Origin: Adineta ricciae
Taxonomy: Eukaryota; Rotifera; Eurotatoria; Adinetida; Adinetidae
Length of the DNA: 64,000 nt
Reading direction: 5' to 3'
Assembly (NCBI GenBank): GCA_905250025.1
Contig: CAJNOJ010000076.1
Coordinates: 186,001-250,000 of the forward strand
The translations under genes and the position numbers were made by a program. Shown here one piece after another: positions 48,305-60,870 of the stretch (position 1 is the first letter of the stretch; every line of letters starts with the position of its first letter). The notes under the pieces are model-generated. The model worked only from the letters and a program-made list of their open reading frames with translations. It had not been told where the DNA came from and searched no databases.

Positions 48305-51300
48305 ATGGGGAACACGACATCGGAAGTCGCTTCTGGCGTGAAAGCTCAAATCAATACAGGCGGACAAGGACCTGAATTATATCGTTTCGTTGATATGACA
48401 GTAGCCAATTGCGTGAATTGTCTTAGGATAAATTCCTTTCAAATCTATCTTTAGGGTGGTGGTGAATTCGTTGAAGTTATGCGCGTGGCTAATCGAACGA
48501 AAGATTATGCACAGATCGACACGCTTATCAAACAACAGATACCGAAGTTTTTATACAATGGAGGCGAAGGCAAATTGATCACAGTCAGTGAAATTGTTCG
48601 ACGGCGTAATAATACTTATAGTAAAGTGAAAAGTATTGTTCCGACAGTCGAAACTGACGAGGAGCAACTCAATGGTAATTGTGAAAGGAAAGACTATTCA
48701 TACTTAGATTGATTTGGATGTTTAGGAGAAGAAACCAAACGTGTTTGTTGGGATTTGGATCAACGCGGCGGTGTCGGAGAACAAATTCTTCATATTTGTT
48801 TCTTATCATCAAGTCCTGTTCACACAGCTTTAGCTAAACGCTTACTGAGACATTATCCGAAAATGATCTATGATCTGTACATGGGTGATGAATATTACGG
48901 TTGGTCAATTTGATATAATTTCTAAGACTTGAATTGGTTTTTCCACAACTTTTAGGTGAAAATGTTCTTCATATTGCCCTCGTCAATGAAGAGCCAGCAA
49001 CGGTAAAGTTTTTACTTGACGCAGGTGTAGATTTCACACAACGTTGTTGTGGGAAATTTTTCTCACCTGAAGATCAGAAATCTAGTCGGTAAGAAAGAAA
49101 GGAAAAAGACGAGGATGATAATCGAGAAAACTTTTCTGTTCTTGTTTAGAGTGGATAATGTGACGAAAGAATGCCCAGATGTAAGTGTTGCAACAGACTA
49201 TGAAGGTTATTGTTATTTTGGTGAATATCCACTTTCATTTGCTGCTGTTCTTCAACAAGAAGAATCGGTACGATTGTTAATTGCTAAAGGAGCTGACACA
49301 AATTGTCAAGATTCCAATGGAAATACCGCTTTACACATGTGTGTTATTTACAACCGAATCGTATGTTTTGATTTCATTTTCTTGTGTCAAATGATGAAAA
49401 TTCGTTTCTACATAGCCAATGGTCGATTTACTCTATGAATTGGGCGCATCGTTAGATATCAAAAACCGGCAAGGTTTAACTCCACTGACGCTCGCTGCTA
49501 CCAAAGCTCATAAAGACGTAGGGGAAAGTGTGACGTGCTCTTTGACACAGCTTTGGAATTTTTCATAGATGTTCGATCATATTCTGCAAAAAACTCGAAC
49601 AATCTATTGGCAATATGGAAATGTGACATGTGCTGGTTACCCATTAGATGATATCGATACTATTGGAAAAGATGGCTCACTGAATGATACCAGTGCACTT
49701 AGTATTATTGTCCGTGGAGTAAGTCAGATTTTCGTATTTGACGAACATATGTTGTCTTTTCTCTGCTCATAGGAATCAGCTGGTCATTTGGATATGATGG
49801 ATGGTTTGATCGTTCAATTATTAAATGAGAAATGGCGAACATTTATTAAATTTAAGTGAGACTTTTGTTTCCGAATTGTAGATCCATATTCGATTTGCAT
49901 ATTCGCCAATAGATTTTTTCAACGAATGGGCATTTTTGCGTTTTATTTTGCTATCTGTTTACTTGCACTAATCGTTCGTGGTTATTATCGTGTGCCACCG
50001 GCATGTATCAAATTAGTCGTCGTAGACAAAGATTCGATGAAATCAATCATCTCGGATCGCTCTGAATGTCGATGTCATTATACAAATTTTTTATGGCACG
50101 GGATTTTACTAAATGACGAAGACGATGGAAATAATCAGACTATTTTAAATACAACACTGAGAATGGCTCCTCCTACACAGCATTTTGAGCCCATAGCATT
50201 AGTAAGTCGGAGACGAATCGATTGGACAAGAAATGAAGTTTGATTTGTGCATATAGGTCCTCAATTTTCTTGATGTATTAACAGTTTTGGGGGCATTGAT
50301 GTATCTAATCGTAACAATCCGTGAATTTTCTTATCAACATTTCAAATTAGATTATTTTGTCTATGTTAATGATCCGACAAGAGTCTTATTCTTGTTTTCT
50401 TGTCTTCTCACATTAGCTATGGTTCCAGCAAGGTTTACCTGTGCAATTGAAACTGACGACATGATATGTGTCTACGCGATATTAACTCGAGCACCGTATT
50501 TTTTCTTCTTTTGCCGGTAGAGTATTCGTTTGTGGAGTCTTGCTCGAATCGGTTTGTTTTAGTGGATTTCGTACGACTGGCCCGTTTGTTGTTATGATCT
50601 ACACAATGATTCGGGGTGACTTGTTGCGATTTTGTTTGATCTTTTTCGTCTTCATGGCAGGATTTTCACAAGCATTACATGTTCTCTTTGTTCGAATTGC
50701 GTGTAAAAATGATTTTCAGACTGTTATCAAGACATTCTTCCGCATGTTTTGTGTTACGCTTCAACAAATTGCTGATGCATATAGAAACTTTTATCTCCAT
50801 CCAAATACTGGCATCCAAGTCATTGGAAAAGTGAGTTGTCAAATAAGTTCAGTGAACTTTGCTTTATTCGATGTGATTTCATTAAGATTTGTTTTGTTAC
50901 TTATATCATCACTGCGGCAGTCCTTTTGGTCAATATGCTTATCGCTAGTATGTAACAAGCTCGTTTTTTGTTCGATATTTTTGCATTATCAAAACGTGCG
51001 CTTAGTGATGGGTAACACGTATGCAATGGTAAATGAACGGAAAAAAGAATGGCTTCGACAATGGGCTAAGATTATGTTGATTGTCGAACAATCGGTCTCA
51101 CGAGAAGAACGGTTAGCTCAACAATCGAATTATTCGAAGAAAATGCCGGATGGATCAAGAGTATTGGTAACACGATTGATTCAAACCGTATGCGTTTACT
51201 GAATGTACATCATCAGATTGGATTATTGAAGTTTTTTTTTTTCTTTCTAGTATGATGAACGTCTCAGTATTGAGAATATGGGTGGTGATTATTATAATCA

Positions 51301-51484
51301 ACTTCGACGACATTTAGAACCGGAAAATATCTCTATGCAATCCAAAACGAAATCGATCGCTGCGAATTCTCAACATAGTGCATCTGCACGAGAAAATGGA
51401 CCGGCAAAGACTAAGCAAAGCTTGCTTCGCGATCAACACGCACGAGATAGTATCGGCTCATTTGACGTCTCTGCACTCATGTAG
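48305..51484 (+). CDS. TRPV-family cation channel (Nanchung/Inactive/OSM-9 type)
   Basis: Sensory cation channel of invertebrate cilia and mechanosensory cells. Fourteen exons: 48305..48400, 48455..48674, 48726..48899, 48956..49088, 49150..49360, 49416..49517, 49569..49718, 49773..49855, 49913..50201, 50257..50516, 50563..50830, 50887..50947, 51006..51187, 51251..51484. They give 820 aa, in phase. N-terminal MGNTTS fits N-myristoylation. Ankyrin repeats span about 100-360 ([58 protein letters not shown]). The linker [15 protein letters not shown] leads to six membrane segments from about 390. The pore loop is near 631-644. S6 is [14 protein letters not shown], followed by the TRP box [20 protein letters not shown] and [12 protein letters not shown] are typical of insect Nan/Iav. 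The pore loop reads [16 protein letters not shown], without the usual Gly/acidic filter. AATAAA is at 51559. Confidence 0.93.
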
Positions 51485-51763
51485 TTTTCAATTCACATCC
51501 GTTGACCTTGTTGAACTTTAGTTTGATAAAAGTCGATACAAGTTTTCATTTTTGCTGCAATAAAATTATTGGAAGTGTGTTGCCCTACTTTTACTACATG
51601 TACTTTCATTTCGTTTAAATAAGAAACTCAGGCAAATACTAGCGACATCTTGATCATGATTCATAAGCAAGAAGTCTTTGCGTTGTCATGAACTTTGAAC
51701 GGATTTATGGATGCTGATTTTATTTTTTGTTTGGCAGTTCTAACCATTGACTAAGGTAAAAGG

Positions 51764-53293
51764 ATGAACTTTGGAAAACTTTTTGGTAAAAAGAGTAAAT
51801 CGAAATCTACACAGAACTTTAATGATCATGAAAAGTGAGTAAAAAGCAAATTGACTCGATATTGATTTAATATGCTCTCGTAGATTTGATACGGGCGTGA
51901 AATCTTCTGCACAAGCACGAGAAAGACCACCTGCTCGAGAACGTATTCATTCCGAAGCGATTCTCAATGTTTATTCCATTGATGGATCTACTGTTGTAAC
52001 TGGTAGTCAAGATCGCGTAGGAGAATTACCCGATAACTTTGAAAAAAAAGTACAAATGCATTTCACTTCTCTTCAGACATTAGTTCTATATGATTTGCTC
52101 AATCATCGTATTTCTCGTCGATGGGTTGGCCACGAACATGACGTGATGAAAGTGAACTATGGACGTTTAATCAATTTAGTTGTGAGCGCGTCTCGCGATC
52201 GTACAATTCAGCTTTGGAATGCAAACTCAGGTTCACCTGTACAAAAACTACTTGGCCATGACCTTGTTGTGACAGCTATTGACTTCAATCCAGGTAGAGG
52301 GATTATTGAATTATTACGAAGTACTTCATCAATGATTTTTTTTATCTTCTATAGACAATACGGTTTTGGTGAGTGGTAGTCGTGATAATAAAGTGAATTT
52401 TTGGGATATAAAAACCGGCCAAATACTCAAATCAATTGTGATCGGACGGAATTTGGTGCGTTGTTTTTAAAATGACATCGTTCATTTTTTTATGGCGCAA
52501 ATTTAGGTCACTGATGCCAAATGGTCTCATGACGGAAGTTTTATTACTCAAACAGGCGAAGACAAAGAAATCAAGTTAGGATTGACAGAAGTGATGAATC
52601 AAAACTGTCTTGCTTTCTTTGTCTAGAATGTATGACGCTCGAAGTATGACACAAGTTGTTTCGTTTCCGAAAAAGCAATATATTCAACTATCCTGTGATA
52701 TTTCACATGATAATCAATATCTGGTACGTTTTTTCCAAAAACATTGATTAAATCGATTCCAGTCGTCTGTTCAAACGACAGATTTCCACAAGCAATGGAT
52801 TTAATGGAAGTGGCGCTGAAATTTCTGTAAGTTTAGCCTTTCGATTCGCTAGATAAGATAAACTGTGGTCTATTCGAATAGTTATGGGACATCCGACAAC
52901 GAAAACTACTTTTCGAATTTTATGGCCATCGTGCAACTGTTAATAGTGCGCGTTTTGTTGATCAAACCGCATCAACAATCATTTCGTGTAGTAATGACGG
53001 TCGAGCAATTCTTTGGAATGTTCAACGAAACGGTAAGAGAATCCAAATGATTTCTCAACTGCTAACTTTCTCAATCTGCTGACTTCTTCAGCCATGCTTG
53101 CTGAACTCGATGTTGATAATACAACAGGTCTTACATCAATATGTGTGATGAACGCACAAAAGTAAATTATACAATTTTGTAACTATTTGATAGAATGAAT
53201 TGAATGTTCAGATTTGCAACAAGTGATTTGAATGGTAGGCTCAACATTCTTCAATACGACACTCGTCAGTTACAAGTAACTGATCAAATTTGA
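51764..53293 (+). CDS. WDR31: WD repeat protein WDR31
   Basis: WD40 beta-propeller; in other animals WDR31 works with cilia (BBSome/IFT regulation). Exons 51764..51834, 51884..52016, 52077..52293, 52355..52455, 52507..52574, 52627..52723, 52782..52826, 52882..53032, 53092..53161, 53212..53293. They give 344 aa, close to the known family length. Repeats show GH...WD-type units: TGSQDRTLVLYDL, GHEHDVMKV...SASRDRTIQLWNA, GHDLVVTAID...SGSRDNKVNFWDI, TQTGEDKEIKMYDA, ISTSNGFNGSGAEISLWDI, GHRATVNSA...SCSNDGRAILWNV, and a closing strand ATSDLNGRLNIL. ISTSNGFNGSG and the order of the blades match WDR31. The acceptor at 52781 was chosen because it alone gives that block. The N-terminus is short and basic (MNFGKLFGKKSKSKS). 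The neighbours on both sides read the same way, with 280 and 270 bp between. Confidence 0.9.
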
Positions 53294-53561
53294 TGATTTT
53301 ACTTCTAGTCTTTTCGTTTTAACCTTGAAATGTTTTTCAATCATAATGAAAAATAAATTATTTTTGCTATATCATGTTTAGTATGCTTAGTCAAATATTG
53401 ATATATGTTGTACTAATGAAATGACTTTCCTTTGTTGAAGGCAAGTTCTTTTTTGCTTGATTTCAAGTGAAAACTGATCTTAGTAATGGATATGTTAATT
53501 TTGTTTGAATGAAAGCGATTAAATCGTTGAAGGAGAAGAAGAGAATTCGAGAAATTCAGAG

Positions 53562-54593
53562 ATGTTGTCAAGTAAAAGTATACGGATGCCTCAGTTGATT
53601 GAAGAGCCTGAGAATAACATTCACGTGTTAGCTAACAATCTTTCGAGAAGCTCGACTTTTGAACAAATACACAGCAGTAATAGTAGTAGCGTGAGTGCAA
53701 CAAGTAACATGGATGGGCGACGTATTTACTGTTCCGGCCGGGATCTTCATACCATTAGTGCAGTAGGTGACAATTATCTGTGTTTTTATTTTCTTATTTT
53801 CTCAATTGAATAGGATGTTTTTGCCTATCCAGACATATCCTATTTGGAATTGAGTCCAACACGTGAAGCTTGCCTGAATTTTCAATTGAATGAATTACCA
53901 GCTGCAGTCGGTCGGTTAACTGAATTACGAATCCTCATTTTGGATACAAACAATCTGCATAGTTTACCAGATGAATTGTGTAATTTACGTGAATTGCTTA
54001 TACTTGTGCTTTCAAATAATTTCTTAACGACTCTACCAAATGCTATTGGTAATCTAGAGCAATTGGAAAGTCTTCATCTAGCAAATAATCGTCTTCGCGA
54101 TTTACCAGCGTCACTTTTTCAATTGAAAAATCTGACATTTCTTGATTTAACAAGTAATAAACTACGTCAATTACCAGATGAGATCGGTCAATTAACGGAA
54201 CTGCAATCACTGTTACTTTATGACAATCGTCTGCGTTTACTTCCCGACTCAATCGGTATGTTGAAAAATCTAACGACGCTGTGGATTGGACATAACCGAT
54301 TACGTACATTACCACGCACTCTAACTCAACTGAAACAACTCGATTGGAAACACAACTATTCCTCGACAATACTCGATGACAATCCATTGGTCAATCCACC
54401 AATATCGGTTTGTCGATCGGGTTTTGCTGCTATTGATAAATGGCATCAGAAGAATTCATCAGTAAAACCATTGAATCTGCATGACATACGAAAACCTAAT
54501 GATGTTAAGCAGAATATCGATACACAAAGTTCAATAGGGGATGATACAACAAGTCGATTTTCGGTACGAATCTCAACGGAATTTTATCCGTGA
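53562..54593 (+). CDS. Leucine-rich repeat protein (SHOC2/Erbin-like repeats)
   Basis: Two exons, 53562..53762 and 53814..54593, 326 aa. A polar Ser-rich N-terminus (about 70 aa) is followed by about seven leucine-rich repeats of the 23-residue type found in SHOC2, Erbin and Scribble: LSELPxxIGxLxxLxxLxLxxN, e.g. LTTLPNAIGNLEQLESLHLANN, LRQLPDEIGQLTELQSLLLYDN and LRLLPDSIGMLKNLTTLWIGHN. The cap ends with DDNPLVNPP. The C-terminal 70 residues are polar. There is no signal peptide, membrane segment, PDZ or other domain, so it is a cytosolic protein-binding scaffold. I do not recognise an exact orthologue. The last repeat is irregular (QLDWKHNYSSTILDDNP), which could mark a divergent cap. AATAAA is at 54673. 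Confidence 0.85.
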
Positions 54594-55189
54594 TCGAACA
54601 ATGAATACGAACATTTCTTGAAAACAGCATTCGGATTCATTTTTACAACAGAGATTGATAACGATATTCTTTAATAAACACGTAAAAATTACTTTTGTAC
54701 TTCATTTAATCGAGATATCACGAAAAAAAACTAGTCATGAAACGTAACCAGGTGTCGAATACATTAAGTCGGACGAAAAGAGAGTAGTTCTTTATAATGA
54801 AATTTGTATGAGTCATATGTGTACGCGCACGAAAAAATAAATCTGTGTTCATGTTCTCTTCCAAGAAAAAGCATAGTTATTGAGTCTGATTTCAGCATTG
54901 AGCAAACAGAAATCTTATTAAAGTGGAAAGAATTCTTTGTAAAAAATGAATGCAGCGAGGAAGAATCGATCAAAATTTAATCAGTGTACTATGGACGTAA
55001 ACACAGTGATAAGGAAAAAACACATCGATTTTGTTTTTTATCTACGCTTTATTTTTCATCTTTCCTTTGGTTGGAGTTTTTTTTGTGTATGTCACTGCCA
55101 TATGTTGCTACGTCGCCAACTGGGAAATTTTGGAGTATATATGGAAATCCTTTGTTGTTCGACAACTCATTCGTTTAAACCTCAAATCA
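54594..55189. other. Intergenic between LRR gene and the unknown gene
   Basis: AATAAA at 54673-54678. Plus-strand frames at 54946-55178 are F/Y/C-rich and lack support, although one is continuous with the next gene's frame. Confidence 0.45.
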
Positions 55190-56128
55190 ATGGCGATAGG
55201 AATGCATGCAGCCACAGCAGAAGTGATCGCGTATGATGATGCTACAAAACCGATCAAAATTGTCTATGATACATGGACACCTCGACCGCATTTCATTATT
55301 GTACAACGCGAGCAGAAAAAAGACGCTACCGATACTGAACTTCAAGCAACCTTTGAAATAGTCGGTCAATTCTTGTCTGAGAATCGACAATTTGTAGACC
55401 AAGCTATACTTTCGTTTCATCGCGGTAGTTGGTACCAAGAAAATACATCGAAATGGCACGCGCATATTTGTGTCCCTCTAGCGCCTTACCTCCAACAGGC
55501 TAGGAATCAAGTAGTCCACCTGTTCTTTCTTTTAGATCATTGAATTACTTTCCCTCTCGTTTAGATTCGAAATATTCCCAATAACAGACAGTGGCAGGGT
55601 GCGCAATCAGCCGAGCAGGGTATTACTAATTTACACAAAAAAAATATGCGTAAATATCAAAATTATAAAAACGACTGTATCCAAAAACCGATACCAAATT
55701 CAACACCAGTTGAGTCTATTGCTCTTTCAAGATTCAACCCCAATACGAACGAGTTTCGACTTGTTTGGTTAGCATCCACGCCACGTATTGGGGTAGTAGC
55801 TCAAGCTCCTGCGCAAACTAAACTAGCTTCTCTTTATCGATTCATGAGTGACACACGTGTTGCCATGGAACGAGCACTCTCTCAAGTTGATCCTAGTTTT
55901 GGTAATTTTGGTTGTCATTTTTGTTTATATGTTCGTGATCAAACGGACACATTCACAACATGTCGACCAGATCAAATTTTAACAGCAAATGGCGAAATCA
56001 GTGTAGATCCCAACATTGTTGGATACATTCAAATGGATGAAAATCAATATGCCCAGTGGTTACCCAGCAATGTAAGACAAAAATGGCTCGGTGAATTCAG
56101 TCGTGCTGAACATTTTGTTCGAACATAA
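55190..56128 (+). CDS. Unknown protein with an HxH-containing N-terminal region
   Basis: Exons 55190..55510 and 55565..56128 give 294 aa in phase. Start ATG at 55190 (MAIGMHAATAEV). The frame is open further upstream without an ATG that fits. The first half has ordinary globular composition (IVYDTWTPRPHFIIVQRE) and the block HRGSWYQENTSKWHAHICVP. HAHICV resembles the H-x-H-x core of HIT-like phosphotransferases and the preceding RGSW recalls proteins seen in fungi and bdelloids, but this is memory, not an alignment. The second half (SIALSRFNPNTNEFRLVW, YVRDQTDTFTTCRPDQIL) is not recognised. No membrane segment and no signal peptide. Likely a real cytosolic protein. The function is unknown. 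Confidence 0.7.
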
Positions 56129-56721
56129 TTCAAGCGAAAAACATACACCAGACACTTTCTTGACTCTATTCGAAATACATAATAAGGGTCATTTTAATCC
56201 TGATAGTTAAAACCAACTTGTGTTTTAGTCAACATTGAGTACAAAAACTCGTTGAATATTTGTTTTACAATCAGCTGTTTGAAAGAATATACTTTTCATA
56301 TAAAATTCGTCGCGACATTCTTTTTTTGCTAAAAAACAAATATTATGTTTATAAAAACGTCATATTTGATTATGTTCTACATGGCTCCTTGTATAATACA
56401 AGCATTCATAAAATAATAACAGTAATTGAAAACGAAAAAAGGAGAAAAAAAATGTCAGTGGAATGTAAATATATTCTGAGCGAGAGTGCGATCATTTTTT
56501 GTACGGGCGATAGGCGATTATCGGATAATATGCAGCCGCTTGCCTTGTTGGATAAGCGTTCTAAAAATAATCGAGCAACATCAAATGAAATTTTCCAAAT
56601 ACTATTTTCTTTCTGGTCTGATCCAACTGTATATTTACTAGTGATGAATGTCTCAACAACTAAACGGACCTTTAGGATATTCTCTCATACTGGTATACCA
56701 AAACATAGATTGTACTATGGC
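56129..56721. other. Intergenic, convergent 3' ends of the unknown gene and MOK
   Basis: AT-rich. A plus-strand frame over 56452-56772 (about 107 codons) runs into the MOK 3' exon and is not supported. No other feature. Confidence 0.5.
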
Positions 56722-58683
56722 TTAGCTTACAATGGGTGCTACTTTGTGAGCTGTTGGCACGGAATATCCTGATTCGATTGAGTAATTCGAAAAGGCCGAA
56801 ACGCCCGCTATTCTTGGCAAGAATGATGAATGACTGTTCTTAATCAGTTGGCCATTCGGCGATGTTTGATAGGGTATACCATTTGGTCCCACGGTTGCAA
56901 GCGAATGATAATAGACTTGCGGCTGAATATACTGAGGATAGGGATAGCTTGGATGCATATGTTTTGACTTCGTATGAGATTTATGTTGAACGAACGATTT
57001 TTTAGGTGCTTGACCTTGAATGCGAGCATCAACTAACGATTGAGCTTTGGCAGGAGGTTGAAGAAGCTAGAGTGAATCAATTTTTAGAAGTCGAAAAAGT
57101 CAGGAATGAAAAGAATGAGATTACTCTATGAAAATTAGGTTCTAAGATCTGTTGGTGAATAGTGGTTGGATTGTAAATATTTGATCTTGTTGATGTAACT
57201 GGTTCATCGGCAGTTGATTTACTGCTGTTAGAATCAGGTCGTGTATACTGATCTTGACTTGGTCTCGATACTTGAGTATTAGTCTCCCATGATGTTTCAT
57301 TGACAACATGTATTGGCGGGTTTTCTTCATGCCTAAATATGGAAGAACGATTCTGTTTTGTTTCTCGAAGAAAATGCTCTTTTACTTGGCAGTATCAAAG
57401 TATGGATGTTGAAGAGCTTGAGCAGCGGTGAAACGATAATCTGGGTCATAAACACATAGTTGATTTATTAAATCAATTGCATCGGATGAGCAATGTGTTA
57501 AACGGCGAGCAATACCTGTGCCGCGTCGTGGAGGGAAATTAAAATCAACTGCTGTGTTCCGACTAAAGACATACTTCTATTCTATCCCGAGCAGATAAAA
57601 ACACTTTCGAATCACTTACTGTTGAAATTTTTCTAGTGTACTTGCTGATGGTGTTCCTAATACATCGTGGATTTTACTGATCTGATCCAGTTCATTTGTG
57701 CCTGGGAAAAGTGGTCGAAGTGTAGCTATCTCATACATAACACAACCTTTCATATAGAAAAGAGTCATTTCGAAGAAGTCTCTCAAAGAATACTCGAAAC
57801 TTACCAGCTGACCAGATGTCTGTCAAATCTCGATAATATCCATTGGTTAGTAGAGATTCAGGTGCTCGGTACCTGGAATGTATAAAATGCAAAGAATAGA
57901 AGTGAAATGGAGTTTACCATCGAGTAGAGATGTATTCAGTAAATGGTTGTTTTGAATGAGTTTGTCGACACGAACCAAAGTCAGCTAACTTCAATGTATC
58001 GTCTTTAATCAAAATATTTTCTGGTTTAACCTACTCGCAAAAAAGTATTTTATTCTCTCTCAAATGACAATCAAACGAAACTTACATCTCTGTGAAAGTA
58101 ATTATGTCTAAAATAAGTCCACAGTTGAATGATTAGAAACGAAAAAAGACATTTCTCATAATTACCTATGAAGAAACTCCAAAGCTTTCAACAATTGATA
58201 CATAAATTTACACACAACTTCATTCGCCAATAATCGTTGTCGACCGCGAATATATTCATAGAGATTCATTGCCATTAATTCAAATATTAAACACAAAGTC
58301 CCATTTCGTTTATCACTATAAAAGTTAAAAAGATTCGTCAAATGAATAACATCAGTTGATAAATTACAAAATGATTTCACGAAGAAAGATTATATTTGGA
58401 TGACCATTCAGTTGTCTCAGCACACGTATTTCACGTATTTGTTGAATTTCATCGATACTAAACAAAACACCGTCCAACGAATACCATTAGACTTCTCGAA
58501 TCATTACCTCTTGTACGTTTGTTTCATTTTCTTTGCCGCCCAGTATGTCCCATCGCGTATATATTGGCATTTTAATACTTCTGAAAACGTGCCTTCACCC
58601 TTCTTTCCAAGTATACGATATCCTAGGGAATCATTTGCCAAAATGAACTCAATTCGTTTGACTTTTATGCACTTACTTTCCAT
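56722..58683 (-). CDS. MOK: MOK protein kinase (MAPK/MAK/MRK overlapping kinase)
   Basis: Serine/threonine kinase that tunes cilium length in other organisms. Eleven exons (complement): 58677..58683, 58508..58622, 58368..58457, 58166..58315, 58086..58107, 57918..58030, 57805..57872, 57620..57746, 57386..57562, 57125..57332, 56722..57066. They give 473 aa. The first exon is only 7 nt (Met, Glu and one base). Kinase motifs are Gly-rich loop [11 protein letters not shown], Lys in [24 protein letters not shown], catalytic HRDVKPEN, ADFG, the activation-loop T-E-Y in [15 protein letters not shown], and [20 protein letters not shown] and ESLLTNGYY mark the MOK branch rather than MAK/ICK. The kinase ends near residue 290 (ALQHPYF). 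The remaining 180 residues are disordered, rich in Ser, Pro, Tyr, Gln and His. Confidence 0.93.
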
Positions 58684-59408
58684 TTTGAGATGTGAATGAT
58701 CACCGGTAATTAAATTTCAACTACAAAATTACCTTCCATAATCTTCAGCATACATCTAAAGCGAGAGAACAAATGATTTCTCTATTTTCAAAAGTAATGT
58801 TCAAGAGCTTGAAGCATTACAAGTACCGCGTATGTCATATTTTCTTTTTCAATTGCCACAAGTGAAAAATTTATTGAAAAAATCTTTACAGAACAGAAAT
58901 AGAAAGATGTAAGAAGAAGATGAAAAAACGAACGAACACTTCAGTCATATAAACATACAAAGACATTTTCTTGCTGTTGCTGTTTCTGCAAGAATAACAA
59001 GCGATTGCATATATTTCAAAGATGCTTATCCTATTCTTTTAAGTTTTACACCTTTCGAATCATCGAGATAGTTTTATTTTTCCGGCTTGTATTTGCTTGA
59101 CGACTAAACTAGAGAACATGGGATTAGATCAGTTTACCGCTATTTATCTATTAACAAGGAAGATAAATACGACCGTCATATAGAATTTTTCGTTCTTCAT
59201 CTACTTTCAATCATGATTTGTATTGTTACCTTAGTAACAGCAATTCTTCTGTCTCTTTCTCGTTATTCTCTAATACAATGCATAGCTGTTGTAGAGAAGA
59301 AATCAATAAAGAACTCGTGTGACATTCGATGAATGTTATATCAAACGACGTAAAAAATCTTCTTTTTATTTTTCTAAAATCTTCAATGAACCCAATCGAT
59401 TGGTTCTT
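58684..59408. other. Intergenic between MOK and PSAT1 (both -)
   Basis: Holds the MOK promoter and the PSAT1 3' UTR. AT-rich. No feature is recognised. Confidence 0.5.
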
Positions 59409-60870
59409 TTAGCTATTATTTTTTTGAAATGTACGCATAAAATCAACAAGTTTAGTTGTTTCTTGTAAACTAACACCATTGTAAAGACTGATGCGAATAC
59501 CGCCAACAGCACGATGACCTTTTAATTCAATCATATTCGATTTGACTGCTTCGCTGAGAAATGATGATTCGAGTTTTTCATTCGCTGTACCATCTTTCAT
59601 AATGCGTAATGGAATGTTAACACGACTTCGATATTTATTCTCGATAACATTCGAGTAAAAACCATTTGATTGATCAATCGTCTCGTAGACAACTTTGGAT
59701 TTCTTATCGGAGAGTTGGTTCATTGATTTCAAACCACCCTGTCGTTTTGTCCAGCTGAACATCTTGTTGGCAATATAAACTCTGCAAAGAAACAAGATAG
59801 AAACTTCGCATATGTAAATAACTTGATCTCCTACGAAAATGTTGGTGGTGTGTTGTACATAGATGCATTGGCGATTTGAACTTTGTAGTCAAAAGTAACT
59901 GGAATAGAATTATTTGTATTCTTTTCCACAAGGTCTTTTCGTACAATAACGAGAACGAGACCACTTGCACCGAAATTCTTTTGAGCACTGGCAAATACCA
60001 TAGCGAACTACAATGAATATGATCGGGAATTCTAAAATGTTAGGGAATCGGTCTTACTTTTGTGATATCGAATGAACGAGTCAAAAAGTTTGATGACATA
60101 TCACAAATAATTGGCGTGTCTTTTGGTACAATCGAAGGAATATCTTCAAGTTCAATACCATGAATAGTTTCATTAGAACAATAGTAAAAATACGATGAGT
60201 TTTCGGTTAATTTCCAAGTATTTTCAGCAGGTACACCTAGAAGATCATAAAAATCCCATAAATATGAAATTATGTCGATGTGTTGTTAAACCTCTATATT
60301 TATCTGATTTCGGCACGACCCAATTGATTTTACCGAACTTTTCCGCTTCCTTGGCCGCTTTCTCTGACCAATAGCCAGTAACGAGATAATCAGCTGTTTG
60401 CGATGATTTCAAATTGAGAAAGTTCAATGGTACAGCACTGAATTGAGCAGTGGCACCACCTTGTAGGAAAAGAACTGCATATGATTCAGGTATTGATCTA
60501 AAGAGCAACAAACATCGAGTGTGACTAGTAAGAAGAATTCTCTTACAAAAGTTCACGAATGTCTTGTTCAGCTTCTTGAATAATTTTTGCAAATGCAGAT
60601 GATCGATGGCTAAGTTCTACGAAATAATACAAAATCTATCGGAATTTACACTGCGAAGTATTTACCCATAACATTCGATCCTGATCCATTATAATTCAAA
60701 AATTCAGCTTGAACATTTTTGAGAACCTGGAACGAGAGGAAAACATTTGAATGTTACAAAAGAACGAATTTGTCTTGTACTTCAAGTGGCAATTGAGCTG
60801 GTCCTGGACCAAAGTTGACTTTACGTTCCGAATGTTCACAGCATCCATTAACAGAGCTATCGTTCGTCAT
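59409..60870 (-). CDS. PSAT1: Phosphoserine aminotransferase
   Basis: PLP enzyme of serine synthesis: 3-phosphohydroxypyruvate plus glutamate to phosphoserine plus 2-oxoglutarate. Seven exons (complement): 60781..60870, 60666..60726, 60547..60616, 60292..60497, 60058..60236, 59835..60007, 59409..59781. They give 383 aa (about 370 in others). Class V aminotransferase features: [15 protein letters not shown] at the start, [20 protein letters not shown] (phosphate binding), [27 protein letters not shown], the PLP lysine in [15 protein letters not shown], and near the end [14 protein letters not shown]. The first 19 residues are extra and Cys-rich (NGCCEHSE). Start ATG at 60870. The last exon is the longest, an arrangement seen in other genes here. 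Confidence 0.96.

Noticed and set aside
56260-56772. 170-codon plus-strand frame overlapping the MOK 3' end
   Set aside because: The first ATG is at 56452, leaving about 107 codons. Composition is A/T-driven and it overlaps a well-supported exon on the other strand.
57142-57330. 62-aa reverse frame in the MOK tail exon
   Set aside because: Other frame of the true exon 57125-57332, which joins in phase.
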